NCBI GenBank assembly: GCA_905205195.1
Contig: CAJLCS010000091.1
Coordinates: forward strand, 1-6,821
Length of the DNA: 6,821 nucleotides
From: an uncultured Eubacteriales bacterium
GTDB taxonomy: Bacteria > Bacillota > Clostridia > Oscillospirales > Oscillospiraceae
Reading direction: 5' to 3'
This document shows positions 4,955 through 6,821 of the stretch, one piece after another; position 1 is the stretch's first letter, and each line of letters starts with the position of its first letter. The position numbers and the translations under genes were made by a program. Under the pieces are notes generated by a model that had not been told where the DNA came from, ran no database searches, and saw nothing but the letters and a program-made list of their open reading frames with translations.

Positions 4955-6821
4955 ATGAAACAGAAAACGAAAGGCAGCCTGCAAAAGCTGCTGGCCGTCC
5001 TGCTGGTGTTCTCCCTGTGCCTGAGCTTTCTCCCGCTTGGTGCTCTGGCCGCAGGGAATACCGCCGCAAATGACGGTCTGACCGTGACGGACGTCACCGA
5101 AGATCTGACCGATGCCGATCGGCAGCAGATCTTTGAGGACAACATGGATTCCTCCGTGGTTTCCAAGTCCGACGTCCCCGCCGCCACCGATGAGGTGGAC
5201 GTCATCGTGGAGCTGGACGCCGAGAGCCTGCTGGACGTCCGCAACCAGGTGGACGCCGCCATGTCCATGCTGGACTTCCAGCAGACCGCGGCCGCCAAAA
5301 CCCAACTGGCCGAAATTGCCGCGCTGGAACAGGACGTTATGGATGCCATCGAGGCGCAGAACATCACCGTTCAGTATGAATTCAACTACACCGCCATCGT
5401 CAGCGGCTTCTCCGCCAAGGTGCCCTATGGCCGGATCGGCGACATTGAAGCCATCGACGGTGTCACCCGGGTGGTGCTGTGCGATACCTACTATCCCGAT
5501 GTGGTCGGCTCTTCCATGCTGGGGCAGGCGCTGTCCGGCGCGGAAATCGCCGCCTACGCCAACCACACGGACTACCAGGGTGCGGGCATTCTGATCGGTA
5601 TTCTGGACACCGGTCTGGACGTGGCCCACGAGGCCTTTGCCAACGCCCCTGCCGTGCAGAAACTGCAGAAATCCACGCTGGAGAAGCTGCTGTACACAAC
5701 GGAAGAGGTGGACGGCAAAATCAATGTCACCGCTTACAGCTACGCCGCGCTGTGGTACGCCCAGAAAAACAGCACCTCCACCGAGCTGAAGCTGCTGACC
5801 GCCGACGATCTGTATAAGAGCGGCAAGGTCCCCTTCGCCTTCGACTATGCCGACGTGGATACTGATGTGACTCCCTCCCAGACTGCCGTCGAAAAGTACG
5901 GCAACGATCACGGCACCCATGTTGCCGGTATCGCCGCCGGTAAGACGGTGGATGCCGACGGCAACGTGACCTTCGCCGGTCAGTCCCCCGAGGCCCAGCT
6001 GGCCATCTTCAAGGTGTTCTCCGATACCACCAACGGCGCGTCCACCCAGAACATTCTGGCTGCTCTGAACGACGCCCTGCTGCTGGACGTGGATGTCATC
6101 AATATGTCCCTCGGTTCCGGCGGCGGCTTCGCCTCCGAGGAGTCCGGCAGCGTGGTGGACAAGTACTACGATCTGGTCAAATCCGCCGGCATTCTGCTGG
6201 ACTGCTCCGCAGGCAACGCCTTTTCCTCCTCGCAAGGCGGTACCTACGGCGACTTTGCCTCCGTGTCCGACCCGGACACCGGTATCATCAGCTCCGCGTC
6301 CTCCTATGACGCCGCGCTGTCCGTTGCCTCCGTCAATGCCAACGAAACCGCCTCCTTCACCATCAGCCAGGGCCGGGTTCCCTACAACGACGTGTCCGGC
6401 CATTCCTTTGCCCGGCTGATTCTGGGAGATGCCCAGGAAAAGACGCTGGCGTATGTGCCTATCCCCGGCACCGGCGACGTTTCCGACTATGAGGGTCTGG
6501 ACGTCACCGGCAAGGTCGCGCTGGTCATGCGCGGCGGCCTTTCCTTTGAGCAGAAGCAGCTCAACGCCGCCGCTGCCGGCGCCGCCGCCTGCATCATCTA
6601 CAACAGCCGGGACGGCTATCTGCTGAATATGTCCGTGGAAAACTATCAGATCCCAACGGTCTGTATCAGCTATGCCAACGGTCTTGCCATGACCGAACTG
6701 GAAACCAAGACACTGACCGTCTCCGCCTCCGAAAAGGGCGCCGTGTCCATGAGTGACTTCTCCTCCTGGGGCCCCCTGCCCTCACTGGAGCTGAAGCCCG
6801 AAATCACCGCCCCCGGCGGCA
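4955..6821 (+). CDS. secreted S8 family serine protease (cell-envelope subtilase type), 5' part
   Basis: 622 residues are visible and the frame is open to the right edge. A signal peptide (Lys-rich start, hydrophobic core, cleavage after ALA at 30-32) sends it out of the cell. Residues about 82-182 resemble an inhibitor I9-type propeptide. The subtilase domain follows: catalytic D218 in GILIGILDTGLD, catalytic H319 in NDHGTHVAG, substrate-binding SLGSGGG at 385-391 and oxyanion N421 in SAGN. A protease-associated (PA) domain is inserted at about 475-585 (GKVALVMRGG at 519-528). FSSWGP at 602-607 and LKPEITAPGG at 613-622 lead towards the catalytic GTSM serine, beyond the edge. The order and the 100-residue gap between D and H match lactocepin/C5a-peptidase-like surface proteases, which degrade extracellular proteins. 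The ATG is preceded by AAGGAA (4941-4946). Whether it ends in a wall anchor cannot be seen. Confidence 0.95.
   Translation, partial: MKQKTKGSLQKLLAVLLVFSLCLSFLPLGALAAGNTAANDGLTVTDVTEDLTDADRQQIFEDNMDSSVVSKSDVPAATDEVDVIVELDAESLLDVRNQVDAAMSMLDFQQTAAAKTQLAEIAALEQDVMDAIEAQNITVQYEFNYTAIVSGFSAKVPYGRIGDIEAIDGVTRVVLCDTYYPDVVGSSMLGQALSGAEIAAYANHTDYQGAGILIGILDTGLDVAHEAFANAPAVQKLQKSTLEKLLYTTEEVDGKINVTAYSYAALWYAQKNSTSTELKLLTADDLYKSGKVPFAFDYADVDTDVTPSQTAVEKYGNDHGTHVAGIAAGKTVDADGNVTFAGQSPEAQLAIFKVFSDTTNGASTQNILAALNDALLLDVDVINMSLGSGGGFASEESGSVVDKYYDLVKSAGILLDCSAGNAFSSSQGGTYGDFASVSDPDTGIISSASSYDAALSVASVNANETASFTISQGRVPYNDVSGHSFARLILGDAQEKTLAYVPIPGTGDVSDYEGLDVTGKVALVMRGGLSFEQKQLNAAAAGAAACIIYNSRDGYLLNMSVENYQIPTVCISYANGLAMTELETKTLTVSASEKGAVSMSDFSSWGPLPSLELKPEITAPGG

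Noticed and set aside
4796..6403. Open frame of 535 codons on the minus strand opposite the protease gene
   Set aside because: It is a Gly/Val/His-rich shadow of the GC-rich codon use of the subtilase, has no recognisable domain, and runs through the protease promoter. The plus-strand frame has clear catalytic motifs.

Overview
The window looks like a chromosomal segment of a GC-rich member of the Bacillota, most likely a gut-type clostridium of the Oscillospiraceae/Ruminococcaceae kind. The reasons are a tRNA-sensing T-box leader (essentially a Bacillota/Actinomycetota device), AGGAGG-like ribosome binding sites, sigma-A-type promoters with extended -10 boxes, a lipobox lipoprotein, and a cell-envelope-type subtilase with a PA domain. 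The taxon is inferred from style, not from a database match.

Layout. Positions 1-3351 form a minus-strand transcription unit: promoter, cysteine-specific T-box leader with a competing antiterminator and terminator, cysS (cysteinyl-tRNA synthetase), then polA (DNA polymerase I, running off the left edge). The two genes overlap by 4 nt (ATGA). Reading away from cysS on the plus strand is a lipoprotein gene (3483-4664) whose mature part resembles the extracytoplasmic DUF4163/DUF3298 region of RsiV-type proteins; it ends at a strong intrinsic terminator. After an AT-rich gap of 290 bp with its own promoter comes a secreted S8 (subtilisin-like) protease gene that runs off the right edge before its catalytic serine.

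How the parts work together. cysS expression should rise when uncharged tRNA-Cys accumulates, because the leader carries a TGC specifier and a TGGA acceptor-pairing bulge that fits the U73 discriminator of tRNA-Cys. Because polA sits immediately behind cysS with overlapping stop and start, it appears to share this control unless it has a promoter not recognised here. The two divergent promoters face away from a 30-bp gap filled by alternating TTTCCC/GGGAAA half-sites, a candidate shared operator. The protease promoter carries a separate 14-bp perfect palindrome over its -35 region. The lipoprotein and protease are both extracytoplasmic, but nothing visible ties them into one pathway.

I see no mobile element, CRISPR array, tRNA or rRNA. 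The genes are recognisable families; the less ordinary content is the regulatory architecture, and I do not see clear evidence for a wholly new system.
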